Below are positions 20,303-30,748 of a stretch of 64,000 bases of DNA, in pieces. A program made the position numbers and the translations under genes. This DNA comes from Microbacterium sp. AG1240 (GTDB lineage: Bacteria > Actinomycetota > Actinomycetes > Actinomycetales > Microbacteriaceae). Numbering within the stretch: the stretch's first letter is position 1; each line of letters starts with the position of its first letter. Location: positions 124,001 to 188,000 of the forward strand of contig NZ_RBXJ01000001.1 in assembly GCF_003635115.1 (NCBI RefSeq), in the 5' to 3' direction. Under the pieces are notes generated by a model. It was not told where the DNA came from. It searched no databases and saw nothing but the letters and a program-made list of their open reading frames with translations.

Positions 20303-20923
20303 ATGGGACGACAGCGAACGTTCGACCACGACGAGGTGGTGCGCTCGGCGCGCGACCTGTTCTGGTCGCGCGGGTACGCCGAAGCGGGGATCGGGGAGCT
20401 GGAGGAGGCGACCTCTCTCAAGCGGTCGAGCCTGTACCACGCCTTCGGGAGCAAGCGGGGGCTCTTCGAGGCGGTCGTCGTCGACTACCTCGCTCACGTG
20501 GCACGCCCCCGCCTCGCGGCGCTGCGGCAGAGCGACCCCGACCCCGAGGCGCTGGAGCGCTACCTGGGCGCGCTCCGGGCCGAGATCGTCTCGCCCTCGT
20601 CCTCGGCGAGGTCGGGGTGTCTGCTGGTGAACGCGGCGTGCACGCCGCTGGCGAGCGAAGACGAGGGCGTGCGGAGGATCATCGCCGAGTACACCGACGA
20701 GATCCGCGGCGCGGTGCGCGCGGGTGTCGCCGCGCGGCGACCCGACCTCGACGACGCATCGCAGCGCACGCTCGCCGTGACCTGCTCCTCCCTCGTGCTC
20801 GCCGCGCTGGCTCAGGCGCGCGCCGACGACGAGGCCGCCGCCGAGAGCCTGGATGCTGCCACGGCCGTTCTCGCGGCCTGGCAGCCGACGGTCGCTCAGG
20901 TGGGCTTCACGGCGGTGCCGTAG
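20303..20923 (+). CDS. TetR/AcrR-family transcriptional regulator
   Basis: 206 residues from the ATG at 20303, with GGAGGG upstream. The helix-turn-helix region (residues about 8-55) reads DEVVRSARDLFWSRGYAEAG then LKRSSLYHAFGSKRGLFEAV, typical of TetR. The ligand-binding domain resembles TetR_C-type regulators of redox enzymes (GCLLVNAACT). Probably represses itself and the divergent quinone oxidoreductase through the palindrome at 20271-20285. Confidence 0.9.
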   Translation: MGRQRTFDHDEVVRSARDLFWSRGYAEAGIGELEEATSLKRSSLYHAFGSKRGLFEAVVVDYLAHVARPRLAALRQSDPDPEALERYLGALRAEIVSPSSSARSGCLLVNAACTPLASEDEGVRRIIAEYTDEIRGAVRAGVAARRPDLDDASQRTLAVTCSSLVLAALAQARADDEAAAESLDAATAVLAAWQPTVAQVGFTAVP

Positions 20924-21089
20924 GCGACGACCTCCCGGTGCCCCCGAGCCCGATGGCCGCGGCGGTGAGCTGCTGCCGGCCCGACACCGGCGATCGGATG
21001 CTCGCGCAACCGCCTCGACGGAACGCGGACGGCGCCGTACGGTGCTCACACCGCGACGACGCGCGCCGCGGCAGGCAAGGAGTACTTCC

Positions 21090-21551
21090 ATGATCGATTC
21101 CTCCCGCGGCTTCACCATCGAGCGCCTGCTCGATGCGACCCCCGAGCAGATCTGGAACGCGTGGACCGACGCCGATGACGCCGCCCGGTGGTGGCACCCG
21201 GTCGGCATGACCACACCGCGCGACACGGTGACCATCGACGCGAAGAAGGGCGGTCGCTACGCCTACACGATGGTCGATGACGCCTCCGGCGAGGAGTACC
21301 CCACCGGTGGCGTCTACCGGGAGGTCGTGCCGCAGGAGCGTCTGGTCTTCACCTGGGGCGAGCCGGGTGCCGACCCCGATGACACCCCCGTCGTCACCGT
21401 CGCCATCGCACCGGCGGGCGACCTGACCCGCCTCACCTTCGACCTGCGCGGCGTCGACGGCATGGCCGGCGACGACAGCTTCTACGACGGCTGGGCGAGC
21501 GCTCTCGACGAACTCGTCACCCACCTCGGGCAGTCCGCCGTCCACGGCTGA
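21090..21551 (+). CDS. SRPBCC/AHSA1-like domain protein
   Basis: 153-residue START/Bet v1-like fold protein of the AHSA1 (activator of Hsp90 homologue 1-like) family, beginning SRGFTIERLLDATPEQIWNA with WWHPVGMT and LVFTWGEPG motifs. AAGGAG lies just before the ATG at 21090. Such proteins bind hydrophobic ligands; no specific function is known. The 166-bp gap before it (20924-21089) shows no gene. Confidence 0.85.
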   Translation: MIDSSRGFTIERLLDATPEQIWNAWTDADDAARWWHPVGMTTPRDTVTIDAKKGGRYAYTMVDDASGEEYPTGGVYREVVPQERLVFTWGEPGADPDDTPVVTVAIAPAGDLTRLTFDLRGVDGMAGDDSFYDGWASALDELVTHLGQSAVHG

Positions 21552-21648
21552 CCCCCGGTACCCGCACGCCCGGCGAAAGCGGAAGGGGGAGACCCTCGCC
21601 TCGCCGGGCAGGCAGTATGGGTAGGGAATGCCCCACGAAAGGCCCCCC

Positions 21649-23175
21649 ATGACGATCTCCCATCATCTTCGAGTCCACCGCAGCGACGAGCACCTGCCCC
21701 GCGAAGGCGAGCTGGCGTGGCACCTCGCGGAGGTCGCGACCGACCAGGTGGGCGTCGACGACGACGTCGTCGACATGATCGTCAACCGGGTCATCGACAA
21801 CGCCGCGGTGGCAGCAGCATCCCTCACCCGGCGCCCCGTGAGCGCCGCCCGTCAGCAGGCGCTCGACCACCCGGTCTCGATCAGCGGCCCCGGCGCCACG
21901 GTCTTCGGCTGCGCCCTCGAACGCCGCACGAGCCCCGAGTGGGCCGCATGGGCGAACGGGGTCGCGGTGCGCGAGCTCGACTACCACGACACCTTCCTCG
22001 CCGCCGATTACTCCCACCCGGGCGACAACATCCCCCCGATCCTGGCCGTCGCCCAGCACACGGGCCGAGACGGGGCGGCGCTCGTGCGCGGGCTCGCCAC
22101 GGCCTACGAGATCCAGATCGACCTGGTGCGGGCGATCTCGCTGCACAAGCACAAGATCGACCACGTCGCCCACCTCGGCCCCGCGGCCGCGGCGGGGATC
22201 GGCACGCTGCTCGGCCTCGACACCGAGACCATCCGGCAGGCGATCGGCCAGGCGCTGCACACCACCACCGCCACGCGCCAGTCGCGCAAGGGCGAGATCT
22301 CGACGTGGAAGGCGTTCGCGCCGGCGTTCGCGGGCAAGCTCGCCGTCGAGGCGGTCGACCGCGCGATGCGCGGCGAGACGTCGCCCGCCCCGATCTACGA
22401 GGGAGAGGACGGTGTCGTCGCCTGGATGCTCGACGGCAAGGAGGCCTCGTACGACGTTCCGCTGCCGGCCGCCGGAGAGTCCAAGCGCGCGATCCTCGAC
22501 TCGTACACGAAGGAGCACTCCGCCGAGTACCAGGCGCAGGCGTGGATCGACCTCGCCCGTCGTCTCGGCACCGAGCGGCCCGACCTGCGCGACCCGGCGA
22601 ACATCGCCTCGATCGTGCTGCACACGAGTCACCACACGCACTTCGTCATCGGCTCCGGTGCGAACGACCCGCAGAAGTACGACCCGACGGCCTCGCGCGA
22701 GACGCTCGACCACTCGATCCCGTACATCTTCGCCGTCGCGCTGCAGGACGGCGCCTGGCACCACGTCGACTCGTATACGCCCGAGCGCGCCGGCCGTACC
22801 GACACCGTCGAGCTGTGGCGCAAGGTCACCACCGCGGAGGACGCCGAGTGGACGCGCCGCTACCACTCCGACGACCCGAACGAGAAGGCCTTCGGCGGCC
22901 GCGTGGTGATCACCCTCGCCGACGGCTCGACCGTCGAGGACGAGATCGCCGTCGCCGATGCCCACCCGCTGGGCGCGCGCCCGTTCGCGCGCGAGGATTA
23001 CGTGCGCAAGTTTCGCCTGCTGGCCGAGCCCGTGCTGCTGCCGGAGGAGATCGAGCGCTTCCTCGACCTCGCCGAGCGCCTGCCCGAGCTCACGGCCGCG
23101 GAGGTGCTGCAGCTCAACATCGTCGCCAAGCACGGCGTTCTCGCCCTCGCCCCGGCCCCCAAGGGTCTGTTCTGA
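21649..23175 (+). CDS. prpD: 2-methylcitrate dehydratase PrpD
   Basis: 508-residue MmgE/PrpD family enzyme that dehydrates 2-methylcitrate to 2-methyl-cis-aconitate in propionate breakdown. Start ATG at 21649 follows GAAAGG; an in-frame ATG at 21628 adds 7 residues. [20 protein letters not shown] and [20 protein letters not shown] are strongly conserved PrpD blocks. First gene of a prpD-prpB-prpC-thiolase cluster. Cytosolic. Confidence 0.93.
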   Translation: MTISHHLRVHRSDEHLPREGELAWHLAEVATDQVGVDDDVVDMIVNRVIDNAAVAAASLTRRPVSAARQQALDHPVSISGPGATVFGCALERRTSPEWAAWANGVAVRELDYHDTFLAADYSHPGDNIPPILAVAQHTGRDGAALVRGLATAYEIQIDLVRAISLHKHKIDHVAHLGPAAAAGIGTLLGLDTETIRQAIGQALHTTTATRQSRKGEISTWKAFAPAFAGKLAVEAVDRAMRGETSPAPIYEGEDGVVAWMLDGKEASYDVPLPAAGESKRAILDSYTKEHSAEYQAQAWIDLARRLGTERPDLRDPANIASIVLHTSHHTHFVIGSGANDPQKYDPTASRETLDHSIPYIFAVALQDGAWHHVDSYTPERAGRTDTVELWRKVTTAEDAEWTRRYHSDDPNEKAFGGRVVITLADGSTVEDEIAVADAHPLGARPFAREDYVRKFRLLAEPVLLPEEIERFLDLAERLPELTAAEVLQLNIVAKHGVLALAPAPKGLF

Positions 23176-23216
23176 TGCTCGGTCGCGCCGCGCGTGCCCG
23201 CGCTCTTCGCGCACGA

Positions 23217-23288
23217 ACTCAGGATGGTTGCGCCGCGGCGGCCGCGACACGCCCCCGCCGGGCTGCGGCGTCAGCATCCATCCTGAGT
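23217..23288. repeat. Long imperfect inverted repeat between prpD and prpB
   Basis: Arms ACTCAGGATGG (23217-23227) and CCATCCTGAGT (23278-23288) are perfect; pairing continues inward through CGCCGCGGC / GCTGCGGCG with a small bulge. The right arm includes a CAGCATCC copy. Lying inside an operon, it might lower expression of prpB-prpC relative to prpD or mark an mRNA processing site. Confidence 0.6.
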
Positions 23289-23317
23289 ACGGGCGCACGC
23301 GGGGCGGAGGTCGGCTG

Positions 23318-24217
23318 ATGCTGTACGCCCAGACACCGGCGCACGAGAAGCGGCGGATGCTGCGCGAACGCCTCGCATCGGGCGAGCTGCTGCGCTTCCC
23401 GGGCGCGTTCAATCCGCTGTCGGCGCGGTTGATCGAGCGGAAGGGCTTCGACGGGGTCTACATCTCCGGTGCCGTGCTGGCCGCAGACCTCGGCCTCCCC
23501 GACATCGGATTGACGACGCTCACCGAGGTCGCCGGGCGCGGTCAGCAGATCGCGCGGATGACCGACCTCCCGGCGATCATCGACGCCGACACCGGGTTCG
23601 GCGAGCCGATGAACGTCGCTCGCACGATCCAGACCCTCGAAGACGCGGGGCTCGCGGGCGCCCACATCGAAGACCAGGTGAACCCGAAGCGCTGCGGACA
23701 CCTCGACGGCAAGAGCGTCGTCGACGGCGACACCGCCGTCAAGCGCATCCGCGCCGCCGTCGACGCACGGCGTGACCCCAACTTCCTCGTGATGGCGCGC
23801 ACCGACATCCGCGCGATCGACGGCCTCGACGCGGCGATCGACCGCGCGAAGGCGCTCGTCGACGCCGGCGCCGATGCGATCTTCCCCGAGGCGATGCGCG
23901 ACCTCGGCGAGTTCGAGGCCATGCGCGCGGCGCTCGACGTGCCGATCCTGGCCAACATGACCGAGTTCGGCAAGAGCGAGCTGTTCTCCACCGAGCAGCT
24001 GCGCAGCGCCGGCGTGAACATCGTCATCTGGCCGGTCTCGCTCCTGCGGCTCGCGATGGGCGCCGCCGACCGCGCGCTCGACACGCTCGACGACGAGGGG
24101 CACCTGACCTCGAGACTCGGCGAGATGCAGCACCGCGCCGACCTGTACGACCTCATCGACTACGAGGGATACACCCGCTTCGACACGAACGTGTTCGACT
24201 TCCGCGTGGAGCGCTGA
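23318..24217 (+). CDS. prpB: Methylisocitrate lyase PrpB
   Basis: 299-residue ICL/PEPM-superfamily lyase splitting 2-methylisocitrate into pyruvate and succinate. ATG at 23318 with CGGAGG upstream. Catalytic cysteine lies in NPKRCGHLDGK (the KxCGH loop), and magnesium ligands in IDADTGFG and HIEDQ. Length is normal for PrpB and shorter than isocitrate lyase. Confidence 0.94.
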   Translation: MLYAQTPAHEKRRMLRERLASGELLRFPGAFNPLSARLIERKGFDGVYISGAVLAADLGLPDIGLTTLTEVAGRGQQIARMTDLPAIIDADTGFGEPMNVARTIQTLEDAGLAGAHIEDQVNPKRCGHLDGKSVVDGDTAVKRIRAAVDARRDPNFLVMARTDIRAIDGLDAAIDRAKALVDAGADAIFPEAMRDLGEFEAMRAALDVPILANMTEFGKSELFSTEQLRSAGVNIVIWPVSLLRLAMGAADRALDTLDDEGHLTSRLGEMQHRADLYDLIDYEGYTRFDTNVFDFRVER

Positions 24218-24249
24218 ACCACAGCATCCGCCGATCTCGAGGGAGAGAG

Positions 24250-25425
24250 ATGACCGACATCAAGAAGGGCCTCGCCGGCGTGGTGGTGGACTACACCGCG
24301 ATCAGCAAGGTGAACCCCGACACCAACAGCCTCCTCTACCGGGGCTACCCCGTGCAGGAGCTCGCCGCCTCCCAGCCTTTCGAGGCGGTCGCCTACCTCC
24401 TGTGGCACGGCGAGCTGCCCACCTCCGAGCAGCTGGCCGAGCTGCGCGCCGCGGAGCGGGAGAACCGGATGCTGCAGCCGGCCGTACGGGCGGCGATCGA
24501 CCTGGTGCCGACCACCGCGCACCCGATGGACGTCGTGCGGACGGCCGTGAGCGTGATCGGGGCGACCGATCCGCACGCCGACGACGCGAGCCCCGAGGCG
24601 GAGCTGGCCAGCAGCATCCGCCTCTTCTCCGCTCTTCCGGCCGTCATCGCGTACGACCAGCGCCGTCGTCGCGACGACGATCCGATCGAGCCGGTCGAGC
24701 CCCGCGACGACCTCGATTACGCCGCGAACTTCCTCTGGATGACGTTCGAGGAGGAGTCCGAGCCGCTCGTTGTCGACGCGTTCAACGTCTCGCTCATCCT
24801 CTACGCCGAGCACTCGTTCAACGCCTCCACGTTCACCGCGCGGGTGATCACGTCGACCCTGAGCGACCTGTACTCCGCCGTCGTGGGCGCCATCGGAGCG
24901 CTGAAGGGCCCCCTGCACGGGGGCGCGAACGAAGCGGTCATGCACGTCTTCGACGAGATCGGCGACGCGTCGAACGTCTCGCGCTGGCTCGACGCCGCGC
25001 TCGCCGAGAAGCGTAAGGTCATGGGGTTCGGGCACCGCGTCTACAAGCGCGGCGACTCCCGGGTTCCGACGATGCGCGCGGCTCTCGTCGAGCTCGTCGA
25101 GCACTACGACCGGCGGGACGTGCTCGACCTGTACGACGCGCTCGAGACGGAGTTCGTCGACCGCAAGGGCATCTACCCGAACCTCGACTACCCCTCGGGC
25201 CCGGCGTACCACCTGATGGGCTTCGACACCGAGACCTTCACCCCGCTGTTCGTCGCCGCGCGCGTCACGGGGTGGACCGCCCACATCCGCGAGCAGCGGG
25301 CGTCGAACGCGCTCATCCGTCCGCTGTCGGAGTACAACGGGCCCGACGAGCGCCACATCGACGGCTACGAGGACTTCGTCGTCGCCGACGATACCGCCGA
25401 CCGCCCGGAGGAGGCGGCGGGCTGA
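24250..25425 (+). CDS. prpC: 2-methylcitrate synthase PrpC
   Basis: 391-residue citrate-synthase family enzyme joining propionyl-CoA and oxaloacetate. The catalytic triad regions are visible: His in GPLHGGANEAVM, His in MGFGHRVYKRGDSR, and the Asp near the C-terminal region after YPNLDYPSGPAYHLMG. The prp context, and the short form beginning IKKGLAGVVVDYTAISKVN, favour methylcitrate rather than citrate synthase. GAGGGAGAG precedes the ATG. Its TGA shares one base with the ATG of the thiolase. Confidence 0.92.
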   Translation: MTDIKKGLAGVVVDYTAISKVNPDTNSLLYRGYPVQELAASQPFEAVAYLLWHGELPTSEQLAELRAAERENRMLQPAVRAAIDLVPTTAHPMDVVRTAVSVIGATDPHADDASPEAELASSIRLFSALPAVIAYDQRRRRDDDPIEPVEPRDDLDYAANFLWMTFEEESEPLVVDAFNVSLILYAEHSFNASTFTARVITSTLSDLYSAVVGAIGALKGPLHGGANEAVMHVFDEIGDASNVSRWLDAALAEKRKVMGFGHRVYKRGDSRVPTMRAALVELVEHYDRRDVLDLYDALETEFVDRKGIYPNLDYPSGPAYHLMGFDTETFTPLFVAARVTGWTAHIREQRASNALIRPLSEYNGPDERHIDGYEDFVVADDTADRPEEAAG

Positions 25426-26612
25426 TGGCCGACCGCGAGCGCGTCGTGCTCGTCGCCGGTGCGCGCACGCCGATCGGGAGCTTCGCCGGGTCGCTGTCGA
25501 CGGTTCCGGCTCACGAGCTCGGCGCCGCGGCGGTCGGCGCAGCTCTCGAGCGCGCGGGCCTTTCCCCCGCCGACGTCGACGAGGTCGTTATGGGCTGCAT
25601 CGCGCAGAACGGACCCGACGCCTACAACGCCCGCCGGGTGGCGCTCGCCGCAGGGCTGCCGACCCGCGTTCCCGCGTTCACCGTCAACCGTCTCTGCGGC
25701 TCGGGGCTGCAGGCGATCTGGTCGGGCGCGCAGGAGCTGCTGTGGGGCGGGGTCGACGTCGTCGTCGCGGGCGGCGACGAGAGCATGTCGCGCACACCGT
25801 TCCTCGACTTCGGCGCCCGCGACGGTGCGCGCCTCGGCGACCGCCGGCTGCTCGACGGCACTCTCGCGATCCTGACCGACCCCTTCAGCGGCAAGCACAT
25901 GGGAACGACCGCCGAGAACGTCGCCGAGCGCTACGGGGTGTCCCGACGCGAACAGGACGAGTTCGCGCTCGAGAGCCAGCGGCGGGCGGCGACGGATGCT
26001 GCGCGGGCGGCCTTCGCGGAAGAGATCGTGCCCGTGACGACTCCGGGCCGCACCGGCGTCGAGGTTGCGGTCGACCAGCATCCGCGCCCCGACACCTCCC
26101 TGGAGGTGCTCGCGGGCCTGCGCGCCGCGTTCCGCGAGGGTGGATCGGTCACCGCGGGCAACTCCTCGGGCATCAACGACGGGGCGGCCGCGACCGTGCT
26201 GATGCGGGAGTCCGACGCGCGTGATCGGGGTCTCGCGGGGCTCGCCACGCTCGAAGCGGTGGCCACGGCCGGGGTCGACCCCGAGATCATGGGCTACGCC
26301 CCGGTGATCGCGCTCGAGCGGCTGTGGGCGCAGACCGGGCTCACCCCCGCCGACGTCGACGTGGTCGAGCTCAACGAGGCGTTCGCCGCCCAGGCGGTCG
26401 CGGTCATCCGCGATGCGGGCCTGGACCCGGAGAAGACGAACCCGTACGGCGGGGCGATCGCGCTCGGCCACCCGGTCGGGGCGACCGGCGCGATCCTGTC
26501 GGTGCGCGCGGCGATCGACCTCCGCCGCCGCGACCTCGAGTACGCGGTGGTGACGATGTGCATCGGCGGGGGCCAGGCGCTCGCCGCCCTCTTCCGTCGC
26601 TGGGACGGCTGA
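25425..26612 (+). CDS. Thiolase (acetyl-CoA C-acyltransferase)
   Basis: 395-residue thiolase; ATG overlaps the prpC stop (TGATG). The nucleophilic Cys is in [12 protein letters not shown]; the His in [15 protein letters not shown] and second Cys in VTMCIGGGQ complete the active site. It could degrade acetoacetyl-CoA, or make propionyl-CoA from 3-ketoacyl-CoA and so feed the methylcitrate cycle; its translational coupling to prpC supports the latter, but this is inference. Confidence 0.9.
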   Translation: MADRERVVLVAGARTPIGSFAGSLSTVPAHELGAAAVGAALERAGLSPADVDEVVMGCIAQNGPDAYNARRVALAAGLPTRVPAFTVNRLCGSGLQAIWSGAQELLWGGVDVVVAGGDESMSRTPFLDFGARDGARLGDRRLLDGTLAILTDPFSGKHMGTTAENVAERYGVSRREQDEFALESQRRAATDAARAAFAEEIVPVTTPGRTGVEVAVDQHPRPDTSLEVLAGLRAAFREGGSVTAGNSSGINDGAAATVLMRESDARDRGLAGLATLEAVATAGVDPEIMGYAPVIALERLWAQTGLTPADVDVVELNEAFAAQAVAVIRDAGLDPEKTNPYGGAIALGHPVGATGAILSVRAAIDLRRRDLEYAVVTMCIGGGQALAALFRRWDG

Positions 26613-26623
26613 GCCCGCGTCTC

Positions 26624-26699
26624 TCGCCGAAGGTGCCAGAAACGGCCAAGGGTGCCTCCTTTTCCGGGCACGGATGGCGGTTTCGGGCACCCTCGGCGA
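26624..26699. repeat. Long imperfect palindrome between convergent genes
   Basis: Arms 26624-26656 and 26666-26699 are each about 33 bp and complementary at most positions (TCGCCGAAGGTGCC... against ...GGGCACCCTCGGCGA). It also contains tandem GGTGCC/GGGCAC sub-arms, giving a nested structure. Probably a REP-like element or part of the transcription stop between the thiolase and 5'-nucleotidase genes. Confidence 0.65.
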
Positions 26700-26715
26700 T
26701 GCGGATGCTGCGCGA

Positions 26716-26745
26716 GAGGCCCCCACCCCGAAGGGTGAGGGCCTC
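26716..26745. terminator. Bidirectional terminator hairpin
   Basis: GAGGCCCCCACCC (26716-26728), CGAA loop, then GGGTGAGGGCCTC (26733-26745): 13-position stem with one C-A mismatch, midway between convergent genes. T run is only two bases on the plus strand. Confidence 0.7.
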
Positions 26746-26762
26746 TTGGCAGACGGCCGGTG

Positions 26763-29700
26763 TCAGCCGACGACGGTGCGGCGCTTACGCAGGGCGAAGG
26801 CCAGGCCTCCGGCGACCAGCAGGAAGCCCGCCCCCAGCGCGATGCCCCACGGCAGCTCGGCACCGGTCGCCGCGAGGGCGCCGGGTGCGACGACGGTGAC
26901 GCCGACGGAGATGTCGGCCAGGCCCGCGGACGTGATCACGAGGCGGTGCGCCCCGAGGTCGAAGTCCGCCGGGATCGCGACCGCGAAGGTCGCGACGCCC
27001 TGGGCGCTGGCGGCGGGGATGCCGGCGACGACGATCGGCTGGCTGAACAGCGTCGCCGCGATCTGCTGGCCGGGCTCGAGACCCGACACCGTCACCGTGA
27101 GGGTGCGGCCCTGCTCGACGCGTCCGCCGTTGCTCAGCGTGACGTCGGCCCAGTCGCCGCCGACCTGCGTTCCCGTCGCGGGCGGAGTGCCGCCCGGGTT
27201 GGTCGGTGCCGGCGGCGTGGTGCCGGGGCCCGTTCCCGGGAGCTCCGGGCCGGTGCCGGGGTCGGTCGGCTCGACCGGGTCGATGCTGGTGACCAGCACC
27301 GCGCGATCGGCCGGGGACGGGGCGACAGGGCCGTCAGCCGCCTCGAAGAAGTTCACCGTGGCGGCGAGGTCGATCTGCCCGGAGTCGGCCGCGCCCGTGC
27401 CCTGCCTGAACGTGGTGAAGTTGTCGCCGCCCGCCGCGAGGAACGAGTTGGTCACGATCTTGTAGGTCGTGGCGGTGTCCTTCACGTCGAGCTCTTCGCC
27501 GTTCAGCGTGATGGCGCCGATGTGCGACCCGCGCTCCGCGGTCTCGAGGTACTCGAACGAGAAGCCCTCCGAGACGCCGAGAGCGAGCTTCGGACGACTG
27601 GAGTCCGCCGGCTGCCACTGCTCTTCGAGCACGGCCTTCAGCTGCGCGGCGGTGAGCTCCAGGGTCACCAGGGTGTTGCCGAAAGGCTGCACGTTGGCGA
27701 CCGCGCGGTAGGTGACGGCGCCGTTCTCGCCCGGCACCAGGTCGGCGCGGAGGCCGCCCGGGTTCATGAACGCGATCTGGGCGTCGGTGCCGCCGTACTC
27801 GGGGTTCTCGCTCGTGGCCCACAGGTACACGTCGGCGACGGTGTTGCCGAGCGTCGAGTACGCGCCGCGGTCTTCGGCGCCGGCCGCCGTCTTCGCGCGG
27901 TTGATGCTCTCGGTGATCGTTCCGACCTGCTCCCGTCCGAGGATGTCGGCTTCGGCTTTCGCCTCGGCGACGACCGCGTTGACCTCGAGGTTCGGGTAGG
28001 CAGCGCTCATCGAGACCGGAGCGTCGAAGAGCGTCACGAGGCCGGGAGTGATCGAGACCAGCGTGTTGTCGTCGGCGAGGTCGATATCGAGGGTTCCGAG
28101 GCGGGTGCCGTACTGGTTCGCCTGCACGACGGGGACTCCGTCGACCTCGCCCGCGTACGTCTGGTGCGTGTGGCCCGAGACCACCGCATCGACGCCCTCG
28201 GGCAGGTTGTGCACCAGGCGGCCGAAGTCGGAGGTGGTGTCGGCCTGCAGCGCCTCGATGCTCGAGCTCGCTCCACCGTCGTGCGCCAGCACGACGACCA
28301 CGTCGGCCGCATCGGCGGCGACGATCTCGGCGGTGACACGGTCGACGGCCTCTCCCATGTCGCCGAACTCGATGTCGGCGATACCGGCCGGGTTGACCAG
28401 CGTCTGCGTCTGCGGGGTGACGACGCCGATGAAGGCGATGCGCGCGCCGCTCTCGGTGGTCTCGACCGTGTACTCCTCGAGCGCGGGGGTGTCGGTGCCC
28501 TTCTCGTACACGTTGGCGCCGAGCGCGTACTGCGGGCCGCCGAGGGTGTCGATCACGCGCTGGATGTCATCGAAGCCCTGGTCGAACTCGTGGTTTCCCA
28601 CGGCGCTCACGTCGAGCTTCGCGGCCTTCAACGCGTCGAGTGTCGGCTGGTCGTCCTGGATGAACGACTCGAAGGCCGAGGCTCCGATGTTGTCCCCCGC
28701 GGAGACGAACAGCGTGTTCGGGTTCTGCGCGCGGTACGCGTCCACGGCACCGGTGAGTGCCGCCGCGCCGGCGTAGCCGTTGGCGGCCTCCTGCACGATC
28801 CGGCCGTGGAAGTCATTGATCGTGAGCACCTGCACGTCGGGCTGCACGTCGTCGGTGAGGAGAGTGTCGACCTCGAAGGTCGTCGTCGTTCCGGAGACCT
28901 CGTTGCCGATCGTCAGCAGGGGCGTGCCCGTGGGAGACCGCAGCGCCGAGGTGAAGGCGAGACCCTCGGGGCCGAGGTCGCCCGCGCCGGGCGTTCCCGG
29001 CGTCTTGGTGAAATCGCGGTTGTTGACGTACGTGACGAAGGTCGGGGCGCTCGCGGTCGTGATGTCGTAGACCATCACGCCGCCCACGCGCTCAAGACCG
29101 ACGAAGGCGTAGGTTCGGCCGTCCACGACGCCGACGACCAGGTTCTCGGGCTCGGGGCCCTTGTCGTCGCTGCGGCCCTCGAGGTTGTTCTCCGTGTGGT
29201 TGGAGTTGAAGAAGGCGGGGTTCGCGTCATGGGTGACCTGCTCGAACTGGCTGCCCGAGTCGAAGACCAGCGCGCCGTCGGTCGACCAGACCGAGAACGA
29301 GCGCCCTCCGAAGGTATAGAGCTCGGAGTAGCAGGTGCCGTCGGCGTTCAGGCCCATCGAGGTCGTGACGTTCAAGCGACCCAGATCGGCGTCGCCGAGC
29401 TTCGATGCGAGGGGCGAGGTGGCGCAGACCGGTGCGAGACCCTTCTTGCCGAGGTCCTTCACCCGGACGGTCTCGTTGTAGTCGCCCCACTCGCGGCCGT
29501 CGCCCTCGTTGGCGGTGACCAGGTAGGTCTTGCCGTCCGAGGCGACGTACGAGCTGATGCCGTCGGGCATGTACATGCCGTACAAGCCGGCATAGCTCTT
29601 CTGGTTGTAGGTGGGGGCCCCTTCGGGGTCGCGGTCGCTCGCGTCGAGGGTGTTCTTCGCGTAGTCCTTGAAGCCCAGCGGCAGGATCTTCGTGACCTCG

Positions 29701-30551
29701 GGCTTGGTGAGGTCGACCACCGCGATGGCGTTGGCTTCCTGCAGCGCGACATACGCGGTCGTGCCGGAGACGGCGACGTACTCGGGCTCGAGGTTGCGGC
29801 TCACGCGGTTGGTCGACAGCGTCGTCGGGTCCTGGCCCGGAGCGGCGACGTCCGGGCCGAAGACACGCACCTTCGGGTCGAGGGACTTGGTGCCGCCGGG
29901 CTCGAACGCGCGGAAGGTCGCCGTCTTCGCGTCGGCGGTCGACGGCAGCGAGACGGTGGAGGGGAGCTTGATGACTCCGACGGATCCCTCGGGATCGGTC
30001 GTGAAGTCGTCGGCCGGCTCGCCCTCGTTGGCGACGACGGCGTAGGCGCCGTCCTTCGAGATGGTGACCATGTCGGGAAGGGCCCCGACGGTGATCTCAC
30101 CGAGGACCGCGGATGCTGCATCCGCAGCATTCGCGTCGAAGAAGACGACGTGGCCCGGGTCGGTCTTCACCGGCGCCTCGAAAGCGATGACACCGAGGCC
30201 GTCGTCACGGATCGCGAGCGAGTTGGCCACACCCTCCGACGTGAGAGCGAACTGCTCGACCGGTTTCGTCGGGTCGGCGTTGTCGAGCACGCTGACCGAG
30301 CCCGCCTGCGCGTTGACGACGAAGACGCGGTCGCGATAGGTCTGCACGATCTCGGCAGCCGACTCGTCGAAGACGCCCGATTCGAAGGTGCCGATCGGGT
30401 TCAGTGCGAGCGCGGCACCGTCGGCGCTGCGAGTGATCGGAGCAGGGACGATCGCGGCGGAAGCCGCGGTGGCACTCGACAGGGCGAGCGCGCACACCGC
30501 TGCGGCGGTCGCGGTGAACGCGACGGCGCGGCGGAAGGAATGCGTGGGCAT
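26763..30551 (-). CDS. Secreted choice-of-anchor I / 5'-nucleotidase fusion with LAATG cell-wall signal
   Basis: 1262 residues. A signal peptide (first about 33, ending SATAASAA) precedes a beta-propeller-like choice-of-anchor I domain (about 35-545; [20 protein letters not shown]). A UshA-type 5'-nucleotidase follows (about 575-1070): [31 protein letters not shown] and GHTHQTY are the metallophosphoesterase motifs, then the C-terminal substrate domain. A Pro/Gly/Thr linker (with an internal LPGTG), a small beta domain (about 1130-1225), and LAATG plus a membrane helix and RKRR tail complete it. LAxTG is the class E sortase signal of actinobacteria. It probably releases phosphate and nucleosides outside the cell. 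GAGGA lies before the ATG. Confidence 0.88.
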   Translation of the reverse strand: MPTHSFRRAVAFTATAAAVCALALSSATAASAAIVPAPITRSADGAALALNPIGTFESGVFDESAAEIVQTYRDRVFVVNAQAGSVSVLDNADPTKPVEQFALTSEGVANSLAIRDDGLGVIAFEAPVKTDPGHVVFFDANAADAASAVLGEITVGALPDMVTISKDGAYAVVANEGEPADDFTTDPEGSVGVIKLPSTVSLPSTADAKTATFRAFEPGGTKSLDPKVRVFGPDVAAPGQDPTTLSTNRVSRNLEPEYVAVSGTTAYVALQEANAIAVVDLTKPEVTKILPLGFKDYAKNTLDASDRDPEGAPTYNQKSYAGLYGMYMPDGISSYVASDGKTYLVTANEGDGREWGDYNETVRVKDLGKKGLAPVCATSPLASKLGDADLGRLNVTTSMGLNADGTCYSELYTFGGRSFSVWSTDGALVFDSGSQFEQVTHDANPAFFNSNHTENNLEGRSDDKGPEPENLVVGVVDGRTYAFVGLERVGGVMVYDITTASAPTFVTYVNNRDFTKTPGTPGAGDLGPEGLAFTSALRSPTGTPLLTIGNEVSGTTTTFEVDTLLTDDVQPDVQVLTINDFHGRIVQEAANGYAGAAALTGAVDAYRAQNPNTLFVSAGDNIGASAFESFIQDDQPTLDALKAAKLDVSAVGNHEFDQGFDDIQRVIDTLGGPQYALGANVYEKGTDTPALEEYTVETTESGARIAFIGVVTPQTQTLVNPAGIADIEFGDMGEAVDRVTAEIVAADAADVVVVLAHDGGASSSIEALQADTTSDFGRLVHNLPEGVDAVVSGHTHQTYAGEVDGVPVVQANQYGTRLGTLDIDLADDNTLVSITPGLVTLFDAPVSMSAAYPNLEVNAVVAEAKAEADILGREQVGTITESINRAKTAAGAEDRGAYSTLGNTVADVYLWATSENPEYGGTDAQIAFMNPGGLRADLVPGENGAVTYRAVANVQPFGNTLVTLELTAAQLKAVLEEQWQPADSSRPKLALGVSEGFSFEYLETAERGSHIGAITLNGEELDVKDTATTYKIVTNSFLAAGGDNFTTFRQGTGAADSGQIDLAATVNFFEAADGPVAPSPADRAVLVTSIDPVEPTDPGTGPELPGTGPGTTPPAPTNPGGTPPATGTQVGGDWADVTLSNGGRVEQGRTLTVTVSGLEPGQQIAATLFSQPIVVAGIPAASAQGVATFAVAIPADFDLGAHRLVITSAGLADISVGVTVVAPGALAATGAELPWGIALGAGFLLVAGGLAFALRKRRTVVG

Positions 30552-30617
30552 GCGTGTCCTCGGGTAGGTGATGAGACGGGGGTACGCACCGGTTCCGTGG
30601 AACTCCAGACCGGTCTC

Positions 30618-30682
30618 GTCGACCCTCGCCGGTCGCGGTGACCGCGAGGTGAACGAGAGACGACCATCCGGCGACGGTCGAC
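30618..30682. repeat. Nested inverted repeat in divergent promoter region
   Basis: Outer arms GTCGACCCTCGCCGG (30618-30632) and CCGGCGACGGTCGAC (30668-30682) differ at one position; the inner TCGCGGTGACCGCGA (30633-30647) is a perfect stem. It lies between the 5'-nucleotidase and enoyl-CoA hydratase starts. The 13-mer CCGGCGACGGTCG recurs at 33360-33372. Confidence 0.6.
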
Positions 30683-30748
30683 TCCGCGAGCGCGCCGGGG
30701 GAGGATCGGAGGGCTGGCGCGCAGCATCCGCTCTTCGGAAGGGACCCC

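Noticed and set aside
26760-30641. A 1293-codon open frame on the plus strand opposite the 5'-nucleotidase gene
   Set aside because: Its translation is Arg/Asp/Val-rich with no domain or motif, as expected for the complement of a GC-rich gene. The minus-strand product has a signal peptide, catalytic motifs and an anchor.
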